Notes: generated by a model from the sequence alone, not told the origin. Positions 26,244-38,061 are shown, numbered from the stretch's first letter. The stretch is DNA of 64,000 bases from Legionella qingyii (GCF_003184185.1 NZ_QHJG01000007.1:100159-164158); one strand, 5' to 3'. Numbers and translations: made by a program.

Positions 26244-27149
26244 GTGAATCCAACGCAATTTTCAGGTTGGCTTGAGCATCAATGCCAACCTTCTCCAGAT
26301 AACTCGATCCAAAAACCTTTAATTATGGGGATATTGAATGTCACTCCAGATTCGTTTTCTGATGGCGGCAAATTTTTATCCTTGGATATGGCCTGCGAGC
26401 AAGCATATCGCTTAATCAGTCAAGGAGCTGATTTAATTGATATTGGAGGGCAATCAACCCGACCCGGCGCACAACATGTTCCACTCGATGTGGAATTGAG
26501 TCGAGTCATACCTGTTATTGAACAAATCCGAGCTAATTCAGATATTTGTATTTCAATTGATACAAATAAACCGGAGGTCATGCAAGCTGCTGTAAGTGCA
26601 GGTGCTAATGTAATTAATGATATTTATGCTTTACGCACAGAAGGTGCTCTTGAGATGGCTGCAAAACTTGCAGTTCCTATTTGCTTAATGCACATGCAAG
26701 GAGAGCCACACAATATGCAACATGACCCATATTATTCAGATGGCGTACTTACGGAAGTGATGCGTTTTTTTATGGAACGCATTGTTGAGTGTGAGCGTGA
26801 AGGCATTAAAAGAAACAATATAATTCTGGATCCGGGCTTTGGATTTGGAAAACAAGTACAAGATAATTTGCTCTTGGTCAAAAATCTTGATAGCTTTGCA
26901 ACATTTGGGATGCCCCTACTTTTAGGAGTATCACGTAAAAGTACTATAGGGATGGTACTTAATAAAGAGGTGGGTGAGCGTTTGATAGGAAGTATCGCGA
27001 CTGCTGTTTATGCAGCACTGAAAGGCGTGGGGATCATCAGAACGCATGATGTAGATGAAACAAGTCAAGCGTTGCATATGATTACCATGATTAGTCAGGC
27101 CGATGTATATCAGCTCACGCAAGCTAAAATTCTTGATAGAGGTGGTTAA
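26244..27149 (+). CDS. folP: Dihydropteroate synthase
   Basis: A 301-residue TIM-barrel enzyme joining dihydropterin pyrophosphate and p-aminobenzoate in folate synthesis; target of sulfonamides. The first signature is [18 protein letters not shown], the second [11 protein letters not shown], then [31 protein letters not shown] and [11 protein letters not shown] near the phosphate site. It starts at a GTG (26244). It is slightly longer than E. coli FolP (282), the excess being N-terminal. It ends 2 bases before glmM and is surely co-transcribed with ftsH and glmM. Confidence 0.96.
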   Translation: MNPTQFSGWLEHQCQPSPDNSIQKPLIMGILNVTPDSFSDGGKFLSLDMACEQAYRLISQGADLIDIGGQSTRPGAQHVPLDVELSRVIPVIEQIRANSDICISIDTNKPEVMQAAVSAGANVINDIYALRTEGALEMAAKLAVPICLMHMQGEPHNMQHDPYYSDGVLTEVMRFFMERIVECEREGIKRNNIILDPGFGFGKQVQDNLLLVKNLDSFATFGMPLLLGVSRKSTIGMVLNKEVGERLIGSIATAVYAALKGVGIIRTHDVDETSQALHMITMISQADVYQLTQAKILDRGG

Positions 27150-27151
27150 GG

Positions 27152-28504
27152 ATGAGTCAACGTAAATATTTTGGTACTGATGGTATAAGAGGACATGTGG
27201 GTTTATCTAATATCAACCCTGAATTTGTGTTGAAGTTGGGTTGGGCAGTTGGTCGAGTACTAGCTAATTGCCATCGCAAAAAAGTAGTAATTGGTAAAGA
27301 CACCAGAGTATCAGGTTATATGCTGGAATCCGCTCTGGAGGCAGGACTATCCGCTGCTGGTGTTGATGTTGCTTTGTTAGGACCTATGCCAACACCGGCC
27401 ATTGCCTATTTGACTCAAACGCTGAGGGCTAATGCAGGTATCGTGATTAGTGCATCGCACAATCTGTTTCAGGATAATGGAATCAAGTTTTTCTCCTCAG
27501 AAGGGGGTAAATTACCTGACAGCGTTGAATTAGCAATCGAAGCAGAGCTGGAAAAGAAAATGCAAACAGTGCCTTCGCAAAATTTGGGTAAGGCAACACG
27601 AATTAATGATGCAAGTGGACGTTATATAGAATTTTGTAAGTCAACGATTCCTTCATTAACACGATTATCTGGTTTAAAAATTGTAGTTGATTGCGCAAAT
27701 GGTGCGACCTACCATATTGCCCCTAATGTATTTTCTGAACTTGGGGCCGAAGTGATATCCATTGGCAATCATCCTGATGGATTTAATATTAATGAAGATT
27801 GTGGCTCAACATCTCCAGAGCTGCTAAGACAGAAGGTCATAAGTACAGGCGCGGATATTGGTATCGGTCTCGATGGTGATGGGGATCGTGTTATATTAAT
27901 TGATTCAGATGGTCGTTTAATTGATGGGGATCAAATCCTTTATATTATTGCAAAAGACAGGCATCAACGAGGGGTCTTAAATGGCGGTGTAGTTGGTACG
28001 CAAATGAGCAATTATGGCCTGGAAATCGCAATAAAAAATTTGGGTATCCCTTTTGTGCGAACACGCGTAGGTGATCGATACGTTTTAGAGGCCCTACGAG
28101 AAAGAGATTGGAAGATAGGTGGTGAAACCTCAGGGCATATTGTTTGTCTGGATAAAACTACAACAGGTGATGGGATTGTTGCTGCGCTGCAAGTATTGTC
28201 AATTATGGTCAAGCAAGGAAAAACTTTAAAGCAATTAGTTGAAGGGATTAATTTATTACCACAAAGCTTGATGAATTTAAAAACCAATTACGCGGCCTTG
28301 CTTGCTGAGCATACACAGGTAATCGAAATAGTTAGGGCTTTAGAAACAAGCTTAAATGGAGAAGGAAGAGTGTTACTTCGACCTTCAGGTACTGAACCCT
28401 TATTACGTGTTATGGTAGAAGGTATGGATGAAACTATAGTAAAACAGCATGCACAAAAGCTGTGTGATCATATAAGTCAAATTGAGAGAAATTTGAGTTT
28501 TTAG
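27152..28504 (+). CDS. glmM: Phosphoglucosamine mutase
   Basis: A 450-residue phosphohexomutase converting glucosamine-6-phosphate to glucosamine-1-phosphate for UDP-GlcNAc, peptidoglycan and LPS. It has the phosphoserine loop IVISASHN (Ser102, same position as E. coli), the Mg-binding [12 protein letters not shown], the sugar-binding GGETSGHIV and the C-terminal phosphate loop [15 protein letters not shown]. The N-terminus [10 protein letters not shown] is family-typical. It is the last gene of the ftsH-folP-glmM operon. The 120 bases to tpiA hold no clear terminator. Confidence 0.97.
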   Translation: MSQRKYFGTDGIRGHVGLSNINPEFVLKLGWAVGRVLANCHRKKVVIGKDTRVSGYMLESALEAGLSAAGVDVALLGPMPTPAIAYLTQTLRANAGIVISASHNLFQDNGIKFFSSEGGKLPDSVELAIEAELEKKMQTVPSQNLGKATRINDASGRYIEFCKSTIPSLTRLSGLKIVVDCANGATYHIAPNVFSELGAEVISIGNHPDGFNINEDCGSTSPELLRQKVISTGADIGIGLDGDGDRVILIDSDGRLIDGDQILYIIAKDRHQRGVLNGGVVGTQMSNYGLEIAIKNLGIPFVRTRVGDRYVLEALRERDWKIGGETSGHIVCLDKTTTGDGIVAALQVLSIMVKQGKTLKQLVEGINLLPQSLMNLKTNYAALLAEHTQVIEIVRALETSLNGEGRVLLRPSGTEPLLRVMVEGMDETIVKQHAQKLCDHISQIERNLSF

Positions 28505-28624
28505 TAAAAAATTAAAACTCACGGTAGTTAATATATAGTAGCTTTTAATAAAAAAAACGCGATAAGACTACACATCGGCTATGAGATTGGGTATAGTCCG
28601 CAGTTGAAGCGAGGGGGTGTGCTG

Positions 28625-29374
28625 ATGAGACACAAGATAGTTGCCGGCAACTGGAAAATGAATGGCCAGCTGCAGCAAGTGATTCAATTAAGTAGTGAAC
28701 TTAAAGAATTGCTTAACTCTATTAATGATGTCCAAGTTATAGTAATGCCTCCAGCAATTTATATTCCACAAGTTAGGGGTATAATTGCTGAATGTAAAAT
28801 TGAAATAGGTGCCCAGAATGTATATCCGAAGGACTCTGGAGCTTATACCGGAGAGATATCTGCGCCTATGTTAAAAGATTTCGACTGTCGCTATGTTTTG
28901 GTGGGGCATTCTGAACGCAGACATTGTTTTCATGAAGATGAAAATTTTGTAGCGCAAAAATTCCACCATGTGAAAGAACATGATATGATACCGGTTCTTT
29001 GCGTCGGTGAAACGCTGGTTGAACGTGAAAAGGGGCAAACAGAGCAAGTAATTGCCAAACAATTGCTCGCAGTAAGTGAACGAGACAAAAATTGTTTTCG
29101 TGATTGTGTTGTAGCTTACGAACCTGTTTGGGCAATAGGAACAGGGAAAACTGCGTCACCCGAACAAGCACAGGAAGTACATCAGTTTATTAGAAAGCTG
29201 GTTGCAGAGATAAATCATAGCGATGCGGAACGGCTACCTCTTTTATATGGAGGGAGCGTGAACGAAAACAATGCCAGAGCATTGTTTACCATGCCAGATG
29301 TTGATGGTGGCTTGGTAGGAGGTGCATCGTTGAACGCGAAACAGTTTGTGGAAATTGTGAAATGTATCAATTGA
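28625..29374 (+). CDS. tpiA: Triosephosphate isomerase
   Basis: A 249-residue glycolytic isomerase (dihydroxyacetone phosphate to glyceraldehyde-3-phosphate). Visible catalytic elements are Asn and Lys in AGNWKMNG near the start, His in VLVGHSERR, Glu in [12 protein letters not shown] and the phosphate loops LYGGSV and GLVGGASL. I start it at ATG 28625, preceded by a G-rich ribosome-binding site (GAGGGGG); an upstream TTG in frame is not needed. It overlaps secG by 13 bases, the conserved tpiA-secG pair. Confidence 0.96.
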   Translation: MRHKIVAGNWKMNGQLQQVIQLSSELKELLNSINDVQVIVMPPAIYIPQVRGIIAECKIEIGAQNVYPKDSGAYTGEISAPMLKDFDCRYVLVGHSERRHCFHEDENFVAQKFHHVKEHDMIPVLCVGETLVEREKGQTEQVIAKQLLAVSERDKNCFRDCVVAYEPVWAIGTGKTASPEQAQEVHQFIRKLVAEINHSDAERLPLLYGGSVNENNARALFTMPDVDGGLVGGASLNAKQFVEIVKCIN

Positions 29375-29682
29375 TATTAATGATTCATGTAATCGTAGCT
29401 GTAGCCTTAATAGGCTTAGTTCTTATCCAACATGGTAAAGGTGCTGATATTGGTGCTGCTTTTGGATCGGGCGCTTCGAATACTATATTTGGAAGCCAAG
29501 GGACAGGTGGTTTTTTATTTAAATTAACTGGTGGTTTGGCGATAACCTTTTTTATCACCAGCTTATTGCTGTCATATTTGGTGTCTGTTCAATATCAAAA
29601 AGCAGATCAACAAATAATTCCTCAACAAACTAGTGTACCTGCGAGTTCAATTCCAGTACCAGTTGACAACAGTAAGAAGTAA
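29362..29682 (+). CDS. secG: Preprotein translocase subunit SecG
   Basis: A 106-residue accessory subunit of the SecYEG channel. Two transmembrane helices (about 3-20 and 52-71) flank the conserved cytoplasmic loop [19 protein letters not shown]...FGSQG. A Gln/Pro/Ser-rich tail follows, as in other Gammaproteobacteria. It begins inside the last codons of tpiA (13-base overlap); a second ATG six codons later is possible. A tRNA-Leu gene follows, an arrangement common in this class. Confidence 0.93.
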   Translation: MYQLILMIHVIVAVALIGLVLIQHGKGADIGAAFGSGASNTIFGSQGTGGFLFKLTGGLAITFFITSLLLSYLVSVQYQKADQQIIPQQTSVPASSIPVPVDNSKK

Positions 29683-29759
29683 TAAATAAGAATTTTTTCT
29701 CCGGACTTAAGTACAGAGAGAAGATTAGGAAAGTAAGTAATTACTAATAAAAAGAATAT

Positions 29760-29844
29760 GCCGAAGTGGTGGAATTGGTAGACACGCCGTCTTGAGGGGG
29801 CGGTGGCGAAAGCCGTGCCGGTTCGAGTCCGGCCTTCGGCACCA
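29760..29844 (+). tRNA. tRNA-Leu (anticodon GAG)
   Basis: An 85-base tRNA with encoded CCA. The acceptor arms GCCGAAG and CTTCGGC pair perfectly. The D-arm is GTGGAATTGGTAGACAC, the anticodon loop CTTGAGG reads GAG, the long class II variable arm is GGTGGCGAAAGCCGTGCC, and the T-loop is GTTCGAGTCC. The anticodon and the long variable arm identify leucine. It sits between secG and nuoA and may be processed from the same transcript, since no strong promoter of its own is visible. Confidence 0.97.
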
Positions 29845-29868
29845 TTTTAATCCGTGCAAGGTGAAAAA

Positions 29869-30225
29869 ATGCTATCTCAATATTTACCTGTTCTAATTTT
29901 CATAATTATCGGATTGGCATTGGGCTTGGCAATGATAGGGGCTGGTTCTCTTTTGTCAAAGCACAACCCTGATAGCGCTAAAAATTCTCCCTACGAATGT
30001 GGATTTGGTGCATTCGAAAGTTCTCATATCCCATTTGATGTTCGCTTTTATCTAGTTGCCATCCTATTTATTATCTTTGATTTGGAAACTGCATTTTTCT
30101 TTCCATGGGCTTTAGCTTTACGCAAAATTGGTTGGTTTGGTTTTGCTGGAATGATGTTGTTTTTAGGGTTATTAGTTATTGGTTTTATTTATGAATGGAA
30201 ACGAGGCGCACTAGAGTGGGAATAA
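29869..30225 (+). CDS. nuoA: NADH-quinone oxidoreductase subunit A
   Basis: A 118-residue membrane subunit of complex I, at the quinone-site interface. It has three transmembrane helices and the conserved [20 protein letters not shown] loop, followed by [12 protein letters not shown]. The ATG at 29869 with AAGGTG upstream fits the family start; a GTG five codons earlier is in frame but unsupported. It is the first gene of a complete nuoA-N operon. The space to nuoB is 104 bases, larger than any other gap in the operon. Confidence 0.95.
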   Translation: MLSQYLPVLIFIIIGLALGLAMIGAGSLLSKHNPDSAKNSPYECGFGAFESSHIPFDVRFYLVAILFIIFDLETAFFFPWALALRKIGWFGFAGMMLFLGLLVIGFIYEWKRGALEWE

Positions 30226-30329
30226 TTTAAATGTGCGTAATAACTCACTTCTGATTGTCACTTCAAACGAAGAAAACAATTAGAGGTGGTACCTTTTTTA
30301 TTAATATTTTAACTGCTTAGAGGCTAACT

Positions 30330-30806
30330 ATGGCGGTTGCAGAATTGCAAAAAAGTGGCTTTGTAACGACTTCAGTCGAGAAACTTCTCGGATGGGCACG
30401 TAGTGGTTCTATGTGGCCTATGACTTTTGGATTGGCATGTTGTGCTGTAGAAATGATGCACGTGGGTGCTGCACGTTATGATTTGGACCGGTTCGGAATT
30501 ATTTTTCGTCCAAGTCCCCGTCAATCAGACGTAATGATAGTTGCTGGTACCCTGTGCAATAAAATGGCTCCTGCTTTGCGCAAAGTTTATGATCAAATGC
30601 CTGATCCTCGATGGGTTATCTCTATGGGATCTTGTGCGAATGGCGGTGGGTATTATCATTACTCTTACTCCGTAGTTCGTGGGTGTGATCGTATTGTCCC
30701 AGTAGATGTATATGTACCAGGTTGCCCTCCAACTGCAGAAGCACTGCTGTATGGCATTATTCAATTGCAGAACAAAATCAGGCATAAAAAAATCCTAGAA
30801 GCTTAA
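30330..30806 (+). CDS. nuoB: NADH-quinone oxidoreductase subunit B
   Basis: A 158-residue peripheral-arm subunit carrying cluster N2, the last electron carrier before quinone. The four Fe-S cysteines are Cys37 and Cys38 ([12 protein letters not shown]), Cys102 ([12 protein letters not shown]) and Cys132 ([12 protein letters not shown]). The length is short compared with E. coli (220), as in most alpha/gamma homologues with trimmed ends. It lies in the nuo operon, 21 bases before nuoC. Confidence 0.97.
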   Translation: MAVAELQKSGFVTTSVEKLLGWARSGSMWPMTFGLACCAVEMMHVGAARYDLDRFGIIFRPSPRQSDVMIVAGTLCNKMAPALRKVYDQMPDPRWVISMGSCANGGGYYHYSYSVVRGCDRIVPVDVYVPGCPPTAEALLYGIIQLQNKIRHKKILEA

Positions 30807-30827
30807 GATCATCAAAGGTGCAAATAG

Positions 30828-31508
30828 ATGACAACAAAAAATGATTATTTGGTTGAACAACTCAAACATGAATTGGCAAGCCAATTTAAAGATATAAGTG
30901 TTGCTTATGATGAAGTAACTATTGAGTGTGACGTATCAAATTTAAAAGCAATGATGTTGGAACTACGTGATCTGGAAGCATTTCGTTTTGATCAGCTCAT
31001 TGATCTTTGCGCCGTGGATTATTTGCTTTATGGTGAGTGTGATTGGGAAACCGATTCAGCAACAGAAAGTGGGTTCTCGCGCGGTGTTGAGTGTCAAGAA
31101 GCTAAAGTTTATGCTCTGGATAAACCCCGTTTTGCCGTAGTTTATCATTTACTCTCAACAAAAATGAATCATCGTTTACGTGTTAAGGTATTTGTTGATG
31201 AGTCTCATTTAATTGTCCCTTCAGTGCATCATTTGTGGAAAGGCGCAAATTGGTTTGAGCGCGAGGCTTATGATTTATATGGTATTTTATTTGAAGGCCA
31301 TCCAGACCTAAGACGTATTTTGACTGATTATGGATTTATCGGACATCCATTCCGTAAAGATTTCCCACTCAGTGGTCATGTTGAAATGCGCTATGACGCA
31401 AAATTAGAAAAAGTCATATACGCTCCAGTAGATATTGAACCAAGAGTTTTGGTGCCCAAGGTTATTCGTAATGATAACCGGTATATTGGTGATAAAAGGG
31501 GCGAATAA
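30828..31508 (+). CDS. nuoC: NADH-quinone oxidoreductase subunit C
   Basis: A 226-residue peripheral-arm subunit (30-kDa family). The signature [40 protein letters not shown] is present near residues 143-185 (here EREAYDLYG ... [13 protein letters not shown]). Unlike E. coli, it is not fused to nuoD; the two are separate but overlap by one base (TAATG). It ends with a basic tail, as in other unfused NuoC proteins. Confidence 0.97.
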   Translation: MTTKNDYLVEQLKHELASQFKDISVAYDEVTIECDVSNLKAMMLELRDLEAFRFDQLIDLCAVDYLLYGECDWETDSATESGFSRGVECQEAKVYALDKPRFAVVYHLLSTKMNHRLRVKVFVDESHLIVPSVHHLWKGANWFEREAYDLYGILFEGHPDLRRILTDYGFIGHPFRKDFPLSGHVEMRYDAKLEKVIYAPVDIEPRVLVPKVIRNDNRYIGDKRGE

Positions 31509-32761
31509 TGATTGAATTAAAGAATTACACTTTAAATTTTGGTCCACAACATCCTGCAGCACATGGAGTATTACGTTTAGTTCTTGAGCTTGAAGGTGAA
31601 ACCATAGTTCGCGCAGACCCACATATAGGATTGCTGCATAGAGCAACAGAAAAATTAGCAGAAACAAAACCTTATATTCAAAGCATCGGTTATATGGATA
31701 GACTCGACTACGTATCCATGATGTGCAACGAGCATGCCTATGTACGCGCAATAGAGAAACTTTTAGGTATAGAAGCGCCTATTCGAGCTCAATATATCCG
31801 TACTATGTTTGATGAAGTAACTCGTATTTTGAATCATCTGTTGTGGTTAGGGGCTATAGCTCTGGATATTGGTGCGATGACCGTATTTTTATATTGCTTC
31901 AGAGAGCGCGAAGATTTATTCGATTGCTATGAGGCAGTATCTGGAGCACGGATGCATGCTACCTATTATAGACCTGGTGGTGTTGCACGAGACTTGCCTG
32001 ATACTATGCCCAAGTATAAAGCATCTAGATGGCATAATGAACGTGAGGTTGAAAAGCTTAACGAAGAGCGCAGCGGTAGTCTGCTTGATTTCCTCGAGGC
32101 ATTCACAGGACGTTTTACTCGATGTGTTGATGAATATGAAACGTTATTAACTGATAATAGAATTTGGAAACAACGCACAGTAGATATCGGTATTGTTTCA
32201 CCCGAAGAAGCATTGCAATGGGGTTTTACAGGACCAATGCTTCGTGGTTCCGGAGTTGCTTGGGACTTACGTAAAAAACAAAGTTATGCAGCATATGATC
32301 GTGTGGATTTCGATATTCCCGTGGGTAAAACTGGAGATTGTTACGATCGTTATTTGGTTCGTGTTGAAGAATTAAGACAATCAAATCGAATTATTAAACA
32401 ATGCATCGAATGGCTCAGAGCAAATCCTGGCCCAGTTCGTATTGATGATCACAAGATTACACCTCCACGCCGCGTAGAAATGAAAGAAGATATGGAAGCA
32501 TTGATTCATCATTTTAAATTGTTTACAGAAGGTTTTTGTTTGCCACGAGGGGAAGTATATAGTGCTGTTGAAGCCCCTAAAGGTGAGTTTGGTATTTATA
32601 TGGTATCTGATGGGGCCAATAAGCCCTACAGATTGAAAATTCGTGCTCCTGGATTTGCTCATTTGTCTAGCTATGATGCAATGACCAGAGGACATATGAT
32701 CGCTGATGGTGTCGCGATTTTAGCGAGTCAGGATATAGTATTTGGTGAAATTGATCGTTAA
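31508..32761 (+). CDS. nuoD: NADH-quinone oxidoreductase subunit D
   Basis: A 417-residue 49-kDa subunit that forms the quinone pocket with NuoB. Conserved blocks are [23 protein letters not shown] at the start (the quinone-contact His is in this loop), [31 protein letters not shown] and, at the end, [11 protein letters not shown]...[18 protein letters not shown]. It is translationally coupled to nuoC. A 76-base gap separates it from nuoE. Confidence 0.97.
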   Translation: MIELKNYTLNFGPQHPAAHGVLRLVLELEGETIVRADPHIGLLHRATEKLAETKPYIQSIGYMDRLDYVSMMCNEHAYVRAIEKLLGIEAPIRAQYIRTMFDEVTRILNHLLWLGAIALDIGAMTVFLYCFREREDLFDCYEAVSGARMHATYYRPGGVARDLPDTMPKYKASRWHNEREVEKLNEERSGSLLDFLEAFTGRFTRCVDEYETLLTDNRIWKQRTVDIGIVSPEEALQWGFTGPMLRGSGVAWDLRKKQSYAAYDRVDFDIPVGKTGDCYDRYLVRVEELRQSNRIIKQCIEWLRANPGPVRIDDHKITPPRRVEMKEDMEALIHHFKLFTEGFCLPRGEVYSAVEAPKGEFGIYMVSDGANKPYRLKIRAPGFAHLSSYDAMTRGHMIADGVAILASQDIVFGEIDR

Positions 32762-32837
32762 TTTTGGGGGCGGTCAGTTTACGAACGTTAAAGTGACATC
32801 CCATAAAATTGCAATTTAAATTAATAAAGGTTTAGAA

Positions 32838-33341
32838 ATGTCTGATAATTCAGCAAAAATATTAAATCAATTGGTGTCAGCTCAAAGAATAAAGGACATC
32901 GATCACTGGATTGCAAAATATCCAAAAGATCAAAAGCAATCAGCTGTAATGAGCGCACTACGAATAGTCCAGGAAGAGCATGGTCACCTGACTACCGAAT
33001 TAATGGACGCTGTTGCTGAATATCTAGAGATGCCTCCTATTGCCGTATATGAGGTAGCGAGTTTCTATACAATGTACGAACACAAACAGGTTGGCAGACA
33101 TTCAATCAATGTATGTACCAATATTTCTTGTATGCTGCGTGATTCAGCTGCGGTTGTTGAACACTTGGAAAAAAAGCTGGGTATAAAATTAGGTGAAACC
33201 ACAGATGATGGGCGCTTTACTTTAAGATCTGTTGAGTGTTTAGGTGCCTGTGTTAATGCACCGATGATGCAGGTGGACAAGGATTATCATGAGAATCTGA
33301 CTCCTGAATCTATAGATAAAGTGTTGGAACAATACCAATAA
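32838..33341 (+). CDS. nuoE: NADH-quinone oxidoreductase subunit E
   Basis: A 167-residue thioredoxin-fold subunit holding the [2Fe-2S] cluster N1a. The four ligands are in CTNISCMLRD (C-x4-C) and CLGACVNAP (C-x3-C). The helical N-terminus includes QSAVMSALRIVQEEHGHL. Part of the NADH-dehydrogenase module with NuoF and NuoG. It has its own AAAGG-type site 7 bases before the ATG. Confidence 0.96.
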   Translation: MSDNSAKILNQLVSAQRIKDIDHWIAKYPKDQKQSAVMSALRIVQEEHGHLTTELMDAVAEYLEMPPIAVYEVASFYTMYEHKQVGRHSINVCTNISCMLRDSAAVVEHLEKKLGIKLGETTDDGRFTLRSVECLGACVNAPMMQVDKDYHENLTPESIDKVLEQYQ

Positions 33342-33359
33342 AAGATAGAGGTGGTTGCC

Positions 33360-34637
33360 GTGGTTGAATTAAATCAAGTTTGTTATCGAACATTTCATCT
33401 ACCAGAGCCTTGGACACTATCTGCTTATGAAAGTGTTGGTGGATACAGTGCATGGAGAAAAATATTAAAAGAGCAAACTTCTCCACAATTAATTATTGAT
33501 GAGTTAAAGACATCTGCCCTGCGTGGTCGAGGGGGAGCTGGATTCCCAACAGGATTAAAATGGAGTTTTATGAACCGTAATACTCCAGTACAGAAATATG
33601 TAGTTTGTAACTCCGACGAAGGTGAGCCAGGTACGTGTAAAGACCGCGAAATACTTACATTAAATCCACATCAACTCATTGAAGGCATGGCAATTGCTGG
33701 ATATACCATGGGTGCTACTGTTGGATATAACTATATTCGCGGTGAATTTTGGTTGCCCTATGAGCGTACAGAAGCAGCAATAAAAGAAGCTTATGCGGCA
33801 GGTTTATTAGGTAAGAATATTTTAGGTACAGGCATCGACTTTGATTTATATAATCATTTAGGGGCTGGCGCATATATTTGCGGTGAAGAGACCGCATTGC
33901 TTAATTCCCTTGAGGGAAAAAAAGGTCAACCAAGATTTAAACCCCCATTTCCTGCCAACTATGGTTTATATGGAAAACCCACAACGATAAATAATACCGA
34001 GACTTTTGCTTCTGTTCCGGTCATTATGGAAAAAGGTGGTGAATGGTTCTTAAAAATAGGCAAACCCAATAATGGCGGAGCCAAGTGTTTTAGTGTTAGT
34101 GGACACGTTAATAAGCCTGGAAATTTCGAAATCCCCTTGGGAACACCATTTAAAACTCTTCTTGAATTGGCAGGTGGCGTTACAAAAGGCCGAAAAATTA
34201 AAGCAGTAATTCCTGGGGGTACATCCATGCCCGTTTTACCTGGTGAGGTAATGATGGGGCTCAATATGGATTATGACAGCATACAAAAGGCAGGTTCAGG
34301 ATTAGGCTCCGGTGCTGTGATTATTATGGATGAAACAACCTGTATGGTCGATGCACTTTATCGCATTTCCGAGTTTTATATGGAGGAGTCTTGTGGGCAA
34401 TGCACTCCATGTCGCGAGGGTACCGGCTGGTTAGTCCGTTTGCTACACCGCATTAAGGAAGGCCATGGTGAACCTGGGGATGTAGAGAAATTAGTCAATG
34501 TTGCGAATAATATCGAAGGACGCACTATTTGTGCATTAGGTGAGGCAGCAGCTTGGCCGGTACAAAGTTTTGTTAAGCATTTCCGCGATGAATTTGAATA
34601 TTTCGTTAAGCATAAACGCTCAATCGTCGCAGCATAA
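33360..34637 (+). CDS. nuoF: NADH-quinone oxidoreductase subunit F (NADH/FMN-binding)
   Basis: A 425-residue subunit that binds NADH and FMN and passes electrons to cluster N3. It shows the FMN/NADH glycine loops [17 protein letters not shown] and [19 protein letters not shown], and the [4Fe-4S] motif [13 protein letters not shown] with the distal Cys in [13 protein letters not shown] take the GTG at 33360 because GAGG lies 8 bases upstream. The frame also opens at GTG 33351, adding three residues. Confidence 0.95.
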   Translation: MVELNQVCYRTFHLPEPWTLSAYESVGGYSAWRKILKEQTSPQLIIDELKTSALRGRGGAGFPTGLKWSFMNRNTPVQKYVVCNSDEGEPGTCKDREILTLNPHQLIEGMAIAGYTMGATVGYNYIRGEFWLPYERTEAAIKEAYAAGLLGKNILGTGIDFDLYNHLGAGAYICGEETALLNSLEGKKGQPRFKPPFPANYGLYGKPTTINNTETFASVPVIMEKGGEWFLKIGKPNNGGAKCFSVSGHVNKPGNFEIPLGTPFKTLLELAGGVTKGRKIKAVIPGGTSMPVLPGEVMMGLNMDYDSIQKAGSGLGSGAVIIMDETTCMVDALYRISEFYMEESCGQCTPCREGTGWLVRLLHRIKEGHGEPGDVEKLVNVANNIEGRTICALGEAAAWPVQSFVKHFRDEFEYFVKHKRSIVAA

Positions 34638-34653
34638 TTAAAAGGTTTGACCC

Positions 34654-37008
34654 ATGACTACTACTATTGAAATCGACGGTAAAAGGTTTGAAGCAGAAAA
34701 CGGTAAAATGATCATCGAAGTTGCCGATGAAGCGGGTATTCATATCCCACGTTTTTGTTATCATAAAAAATTATCAGTGGCTGCAAATTGTCGCATGTGT
34801 TTAGTTGAGGTAGAAAACGGCCGTAAGCCGGTTCCTGCATGTGCAACTCCAATTACCAATGGTATGAAGGTATTTACCAAATCGAAGGAAGCATTACATT
34901 CACAAAAGGTAGTTATGGAGTTCCTTCTTATTAACCATCCGCTTGACTGTCCGATCTGCGATCAGGGTGGGGAATGTGAATTACAAGACATATCCATGGG
35001 ATATGGGGCAGACGAATCTCAGTATACAGAAAGCAAACGTTCAGTTGATGATGACGATTTAGGCACACTGATTTCAACTGAAATGACTCGCTGCATCCAT
35101 TGTACTCGTTGTGTCCGCTTTGGCGAAGAAATCGCAGGATTAAGAGAGTTAGGTGCGACTGGTCGTGGTGAGCATATGCAAATAGGTACTTATGTTCAAC
35201 ACAGCATGAAGTCAGAAGTCTCCGGTAATATTATTGATTTATGCCCTGTAGGTGCATTAACTTCAAAACCGTTCCGATTTACCGCTCGAGCATGGGAACT
35301 TACTCAACATGATGGTGTAGCACCACATGATTGCCTCGGATCAAATATCTATCTGCATACACGTCGAAATAAGCTAATGCGTGTTGTTCCAAAAGAGAAT
35401 GAAGCAATTAACGAAACCTGGTTGGCGGACAGAGATCGATTTAGTTATCTAGGACTGAATAGCCCATTAAGAGCAAGTCAGCCACAGATTAAGCGCAACG
35501 GACAATGGGAAGTTGTGGATTGGGAGACTGCTTTAAAATTTACAGCAGAGGGTCTAGCGCGAGTTATAAAACAAAATGGTGCAGAGCAGGTAGCCGCTTT
35601 TGCCTCAAGTTCTTCTACATTAGAAGAACTGTATTTACTGCAAAAATTAATGCGCCAAATTGGTGTTCATAATCTCGACCACAGATTGCAACAAGTTGAT
35701 TTTAGAGATCAAGAACATCAAGGAACTACACCAGTAAGTTCCTTACCCTATGCAGAAGTAGAACATCAAAATGTACTCGTCTTGATCGGATGCAATATTG
35801 ATCGGGAAGTCCCTCTTGCTGGTGTTCGGGTTCGTAAGGCATTCCGTAATGGGGCAAAAATTTACGCAATAAGTCCAGTAGATTTCGATTATTGCTTTGA
35901 TCTTGATGAGCGCTTCATTGTTTCACCTTTAGAAATGCCAATGCAACTTGCCAAGATTGCTTTAGCACTGACTGGTGACATAAAAAACTTACCAGCGGAA
36001 GTACAAAAATTAGTAATAGGTCTTGAGCTGGATGCAGCAACTCAACGAGTTGCCAAAGCATTAAAAGAGGAAAATGCATGCTTAATTACCGGTGCTCTTT
36101 GTGAAAATCACCCTGAAGCGGCTTTATTGCGTACCTTGGTGTTCCATATTGAAAAACTAAGTGGTGCGAAAGCATTGCGATTGACTCATGGTGCAAACAC
36201 TGCAGGTGCTTGGGTCGCAGGGATGGTTCCCCATCGAACAACTGCAGGCAAAACAGATTCAACACCAGGAATGGATGTACAAGCAGCACTAAATGCCAAA
36301 CTTAAAGCATATTTTTTAATGGGAGTAGAGCCTGGTTTTGATTTTGCTAATCCTTATGGTGCAAGACAATCAATGCTCGGTGCTGAGTTTGTTGTCTTAA
36401 TGTCAGCTTTCAATCATGAGTCAATGCATGATTATGCTGATGTTATTTTACCAATTGCTCCATATGCTGAGACTTCAGGAACGTATATTAATGTTGATAA
36501 TACTTGGCAAACAGTAAAGGGCGCGTTATCGCCTCACGGCGAATCCCGACCTGCATGGAAAGTATTAAGAGTACTTGGTAATTTATTGCATTGTGATGGC
36601 TTTGAATATTTATCAACTGAAGATATTTTGTCAGAAATTAAAAATAGTGTTGCAATCACTATGGAGCAAGACTATAAGCCCTATTATCCTGAGAGCTTGC
36701 CTCTAATTAATCAATCATTGATTCGCGTTGGCGAGTGGCCACTTTATCGTAGCGATGCAATTGTTAGGAATGCTAAAGAATTGCAATTATGTGCTGCTGC
36801 TGAATCAGTATGCATCCGCATCAATCCTACAACAGCTGACCGATTGAAATTAGACGATGTTGCTACTGTATCTCAGGGAGATATTGAGATAACATTGCCG
36901 CTTAAACGTGATGAACGCATTGCGGCGGATGTTGTATGGGTAGCAAACGCGATGCCTGAAACCGTAGATTTAGGCCATTCATTTGCTGCAATAACTATTA
37001 AGCGCTAG
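34654..37008 (+). CDS. nuoG: NADH-quinone oxidoreductase subunit G
   Basis: A 784-residue iron-sulfur subunit. The N-terminus holds the [2Fe-2S] ligands (RFCYHKKLSVAANCRMCLVEV, then PACATP), the His-ligated [4Fe-4S] motif HPLDCPICDQGGECELQ, and the third set TRCIHCTRCVRFG with a distal CPVGAL. A molybdopterin-oxidoreductase-like domain without active-site function follows. It is shorter than E. coli NuoG (908) and lacks an obvious extra N7 cluster motif (no CxxCxxxC block after residue 220), as in many relatives. Confidence 0.96.
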   Translation: MTTTIEIDGKRFEAENGKMIIEVADEAGIHIPRFCYHKKLSVAANCRMCLVEVENGRKPVPACATPITNGMKVFTKSKEALHSQKVVMEFLLINHPLDCPICDQGGECELQDISMGYGADESQYTESKRSVDDDDLGTLISTEMTRCIHCTRCVRFGEEIAGLRELGATGRGEHMQIGTYVQHSMKSEVSGNIIDLCPVGALTSKPFRFTARAWELTQHDGVAPHDCLGSNIYLHTRRNKLMRVVPKENEAINETWLADRDRFSYLGLNSPLRASQPQIKRNGQWEVVDWETALKFTAEGLARVIKQNGAEQVAAFASSSSTLEELYLLQKLMRQIGVHNLDHRLQQVDFRDQEHQGTTPVSSLPYAEVEHQNVLVLIGCNIDREVPLAGVRVRKAFRNGAKIYAISPVDFDYCFDLDERFIVSPLEMPMQLAKIALALTGDIKNLPAEVQKLVIGLELDAATQRVAKALKEENACLITGALCENHPEAALLRTLVFHIEKLSGAKALRLTHGANTAGAWVAGMVPHRTTAGKTDSTPGMDVQAALNAKLKAYFLMGVEPGFDFANPYGARQSMLGAEFVVLMSAFNHESMHDYADVILPIAPYAETSGTYINVDNTWQTVKGALSPHGESRPAWKVLRVLGNLLHCDGFEYLSTEDILSEIKNSVAITMEQDYKPYYPESLPLINQSLIRVGEWPLYRSDAIVRNAKELQLCAAAESVCIRINPTTADRLKLDDVATVSQGDIEITLPLKRDERIAADVVWVANAMPETVDLGHSFAAITIKR

Positions 37009-37020
37009 GCAGGTAAGAAA

Positions 37021-38043
37021 ATGCTGCAAGATATTAGCATATTAATTTGGGTCATCATTAAAATATTAGTAATCGTAGTGCCATTACTATTATGTGTTGC
37101 ATATTTAATTTATGCGGAGCGTAAAGTCATTGGGTATATACAAGCACGTATAGGACCCAACCGCGTGGGGGTGCGAGGATTACTTCAGCCTATCGCAGAT
37201 TTGATCAAGCTAATTACTAAAGAAATTATTATTCCGACGCGTTCTAATAAATATCTTTTTATTGCTGCTCCATTATTTGCTTTAGTTCCGGCTTTGGCAG
37301 GCTGGGCAGTAATTCCTTTTCAGGAAGGAATGGTTTTAGCAAATATTAATGCAGGGGTTCTTTATATTTTTGCAATGAGTTCCCTTGGCGTTTATGGAGT
37401 GCTAATTGCTGGATGGGCATCTAACTCCAAATATGCAATGTTTGGTGCATTAAGAAGTACAGCGCAGACCGTATCCTATGAAATTGCAATGGGCTTTGCT
37501 TTAGTAGGCGTGCTGTTGGCTGCAGGAAGTATGAATCTCACAGACATTGTTAATTCACAAAGAGGTGGAGTTTTACATTGGTGGTTTATTCCTCTATTGC
37601 CACTGTTTTTTGTGTTTTGGATTGCAGGAATCGCTGAAACCAACCGTGCGCCATTCGACTTAGCCGAAGGAGAGTCCGAAATTGTTGCTGGATTCCATGT
37701 GGAGTATTCTGGAATAGGCTTCGCATTATTCTTCTTATCAGAATATGCGAGTATGATTCTTATCTCTGTACTACTCAGTATCCTGTTTGTGGGTGGTTGG
37801 ATGTCGCCATTTGAAGGTGTCCCATTTTTACAAAACATATTTTTTATTGTACCCGGGTTTGTTTGGTTAATCGTAAAAGTCTGCTTTTTCTTATATGTAT
37901 ATTTATGGATAAGAGCCACTTTTCCTCGTTATCGTTATGACCAGCTTATGCGTTTAGGCTGGAAGGTACTTATTCCGGTCACCATTGTTTGGATTATTGT
38001 AACTGCACTAATGGTTGTTACACATGTTAAACCTTGGTTTTAA
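37021..38043 (+). CDS. nuoH: NADH-quinone oxidoreductase subunit H
   Basis: A 340-residue membrane subunit with about eight helices, linking the quinone chamber to the proton pumps. Signatures are [19 protein letters not shown] near residue 30 and [26 protein letters not shown] near 210, both lining the quinone channel. The length is near E. coli NuoH (325). It is tightly packed between nuoG (12 bases) and nuoI (18 bases). Confidence 0.97.
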   Translation: MLQDISILIWVIIKILVIVVPLLLCVAYLIYAERKVIGYIQARIGPNRVGVRGLLQPIADLIKLITKEIIIPTRSNKYLFIAAPLFALVPALAGWAVIPFQEGMVLANINAGVLYIFAMSSLGVYGVLIAGWASNSKYAMFGALRSTAQTVSYEIAMGFALVGVLLAAGSMNLTDIVNSQRGGVLHWWFIPLLPLFFVFWIAGIAETNRAPFDLAEGESEIVAGFHVEYSGIGFALFFLSEYASMILISVLLSILFVGGWMSPFEGVPFLQNIFFIVPGFVWLIVKVCFFLYVYLWIRATFPRYRYDQLMRLGWKVLIPVTIVWIIVTALMVVTHVKPWF

Positions 38044-38061
38044 TGATTAATAGAGAAGCCG

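Noticed and set aside
30283..30300. GAGGTGGTACC string followed by T6 before nuoB, resembling a T-box antiterminator motif
   Set aside because: Only the short GGTGGTACC string matches; there is no specifier stem, no terminator/antiterminator pair, and T-boxes are rare outside Firmicutes and relatives. The gene downstream is not amino-acid related.
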